NCBI GenBank assembly: GCA_011109175.1
Contig: RDEW01000016.1
Location: 357,516 to 421,515 of the forward strand
Direction: 5' to 3'
Length of the DNA stretch: 64,000 nt
DNA from: Dicyema japonicum
Taxonomy: Eukaryota > Dicyemida > Rhombozoa > Dicyemidae
Positions within the stretch are counted from its first letter, which is position 1, and each line of letters starts with the position of its first letter. A program made the translations under genes and the position numbers. Positions 62,946 through 64,000 of the stretch are shown here, in pieces. The notes beneath the pieces are model-generated. The model saw nothing but the letters and a program-made list of their open reading frames with translations. It ran no database searches and was not told the DNA's origin.

Positions 62946-63800
62946 TTTTAATTTATTTAAAATAGAAAACAAATAAATTTATTCAATTATTATTATTAAA
63001 TGTAAACAGCATGGTTGGTTTGTGTCGCTAACAAAACACTCCTTCCTTTTACACTGGACTAATTACGTGCTCACTAACTAAGGCAGGAATGGAAACATCC
63101 TCATTAGAATACATGAACCAAATCTCCACGAGTGAGTCTATTATTTTAACTATAGTTATGTCTCCAAAATTTCACTACAAATGCTTAACATTTAAAAAAC
63201 ACGTGCGAGAACTTGAAACCCGAAACTCCAAAAAATGGTAGAAAAAACCCTCAAGAAATCTAAATATTAACATGTACTGAAAAAATATAACAGCTGGAGG
63301 AACTAATACATGAGTGCTTCGAGAAGCCTTTGATGAAATTTCTGAATATTATTAGAATATCAATAAGATATTATAAGAGGTATTCAAGTAGTATGCATGA
63401 CAGTACGAGAATACAGAGGGACTTAGAAAATACGCCACATTAAATCGACTGCTGATTTAAAGTAGAATGAGGATCGGCATTTGTCAAGGCAAATTATTGA
63501 ATATGCTAACTCCCTTATGTGAAATATTGAGACAATCAATACGATGAACTAATTGTGTACTCATAACCTTAAGTAAATCTTAGCTGTTTTACCTACAGAA
63601 CAATGAGTATTGATGTAACTTTTTAACTCATTTTATTTGATGCTTTCATCTTTTTTTTAACAATTAAACAAATGTCAGTTGCTTTCATCTTGAATTTTAA
63701 AACAATGTGCTAATAAAAAGTATGCGATATTTCTTAGTGATTTGTGCTAAATTTCCTGTAGGCAAAATTTCTGTCGGCCTAGTGTCCTGTCGGCTAAATT
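62946..63800. other. No recognised feature
   Basis: AT-rich; short ORFs only. Confidence 0.4.
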
Positions 63801-63806
63801 TATGGA

Positions 63807-64000
63807 CATAAATAGTGATTATCTCCGAAGACATAATGAAGTGGTAAAGTGCATCCATCTTCATCTTTGTCGAATTTATGGAATCAAAAGAAGCAGGAAA
63901 TTGAAAGGACATTCGGTTCAGTCAATAGTGACGAATCAAAATGTCGAAATTAGAGTTGACTCGTCGATTTTGACAGAAACAAAAGTCCAATACAATAAAC
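63807..64000 (+). pseudogene. R4-like LINE endonuclease region, runs off the window
   Basis: Open frame MDINSDYLRRHNEVVKCIHL, HLCRIYGIKRSRKLKGHSVQ and SIVTNQNVEIRVDSSILTET to the edge, about 60% identical by eye to the same region of the protein at 8122-11097. The catalytic KPD motif would come just beyond the end of the window. Whether the element is intact cannot be judged. Confidence 0.75.

Overview
The window looks like AT-rich nuclear DNA of a small, probably parasitic animal. It is dense with decayed retrotransposons, and scattered between them are pieces of ordinary animal genes: a Gal3ST-type Golgi sulfotransferase, an endosulfine-like protein, SLU7, deoxyhypusine synthase, a DnaJ chaperone and a WD40 propeller. 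The most useful lineage clue is the introns. In every host gene where exons can be joined in frame, the candidate introns are 20-27 nt, begin GT, end AG and keep phase. Introns this short are established for dicyemid mesozoans. Calling the source dicyemid-like is my inference; no rRNA or mitochondrial marker is present to settle it.

Layout. 0-7 kb: sulfotransferase 5' half, 19-bp minisatellite, LINE ORF1 relic, tRNA-derived SINE, LINE fragments, and a broken first copy (A) of a small membrane-protein gene split by a LINE insertion. 8-11.4 kb: an almost intact R4/R2-like LINE with reverse transcriptase and restriction-like endonuclease. 11.6-16.7 kb: integrase-type element fragments, a Jockey/CR1-like relic and SINE-like copies. 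16.9-21.4 kb: a full-length but mutated CR1/Jockey-like LINE carrying a 2A ribosome-skipping motif, then a related LINE. 22.3-25.4 kb: endosulfine-like gene, an internal LINE fragment with the intact catalytic core of RT, an SLU7 relic, and an RT of another endonuclease class ending in degenerate CCCTAA repeats. 25.5-35.5 kb: integrase relic, R4 and LINE ends, two small host-type genes, an APE-type LINE, an unidentified host gene and a tRNA-Val-like sequence. 35.8-44 kb: a strong inverted repeat, unidentified host-gene pieces, and a second 2A LINE copy with an intact 2A motif. 44.6-58 kb: composite short elements, a hAT relic, DnaJ, deoxyhypusine synthase and WD40 relics, a pogo/Tigger-like transposon nested in a LINE, and a PD-(D/E)XK-type retroelement 3' half. 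59-60.3 kb: the intact second copy (B) of the membrane-protein gene, with three micro-introns. 60.3-64 kb: mostly non-coding, closing with another R4 fragment.

Three layers matter. First, host genes with micro-introns, hard to see by ORF calling because each exon is short. Second, at least five retroelement families: R4-like, 2A CR1/Jockey-like, APE type with a KLGSLL/LDSF carboxy end, the RPDG endonuclease class, and integrase-type elements. Short non-autonomous elements appear to be built from the two ends of the 2A LINE. Third, recent local rearrangement: near-perfect tandem duplications of 90, 97 and 112 bp, and a segmental duplication of about 1.5-1.8 kb placed 54 kb apart.

Many host-gene relics carry single-base shifts, several at homopolymers. 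They may be true pseudogenes or uncorrected sequencing errors; the sequence alone cannot decide. All coordinates outside clear ORFs are approximate.
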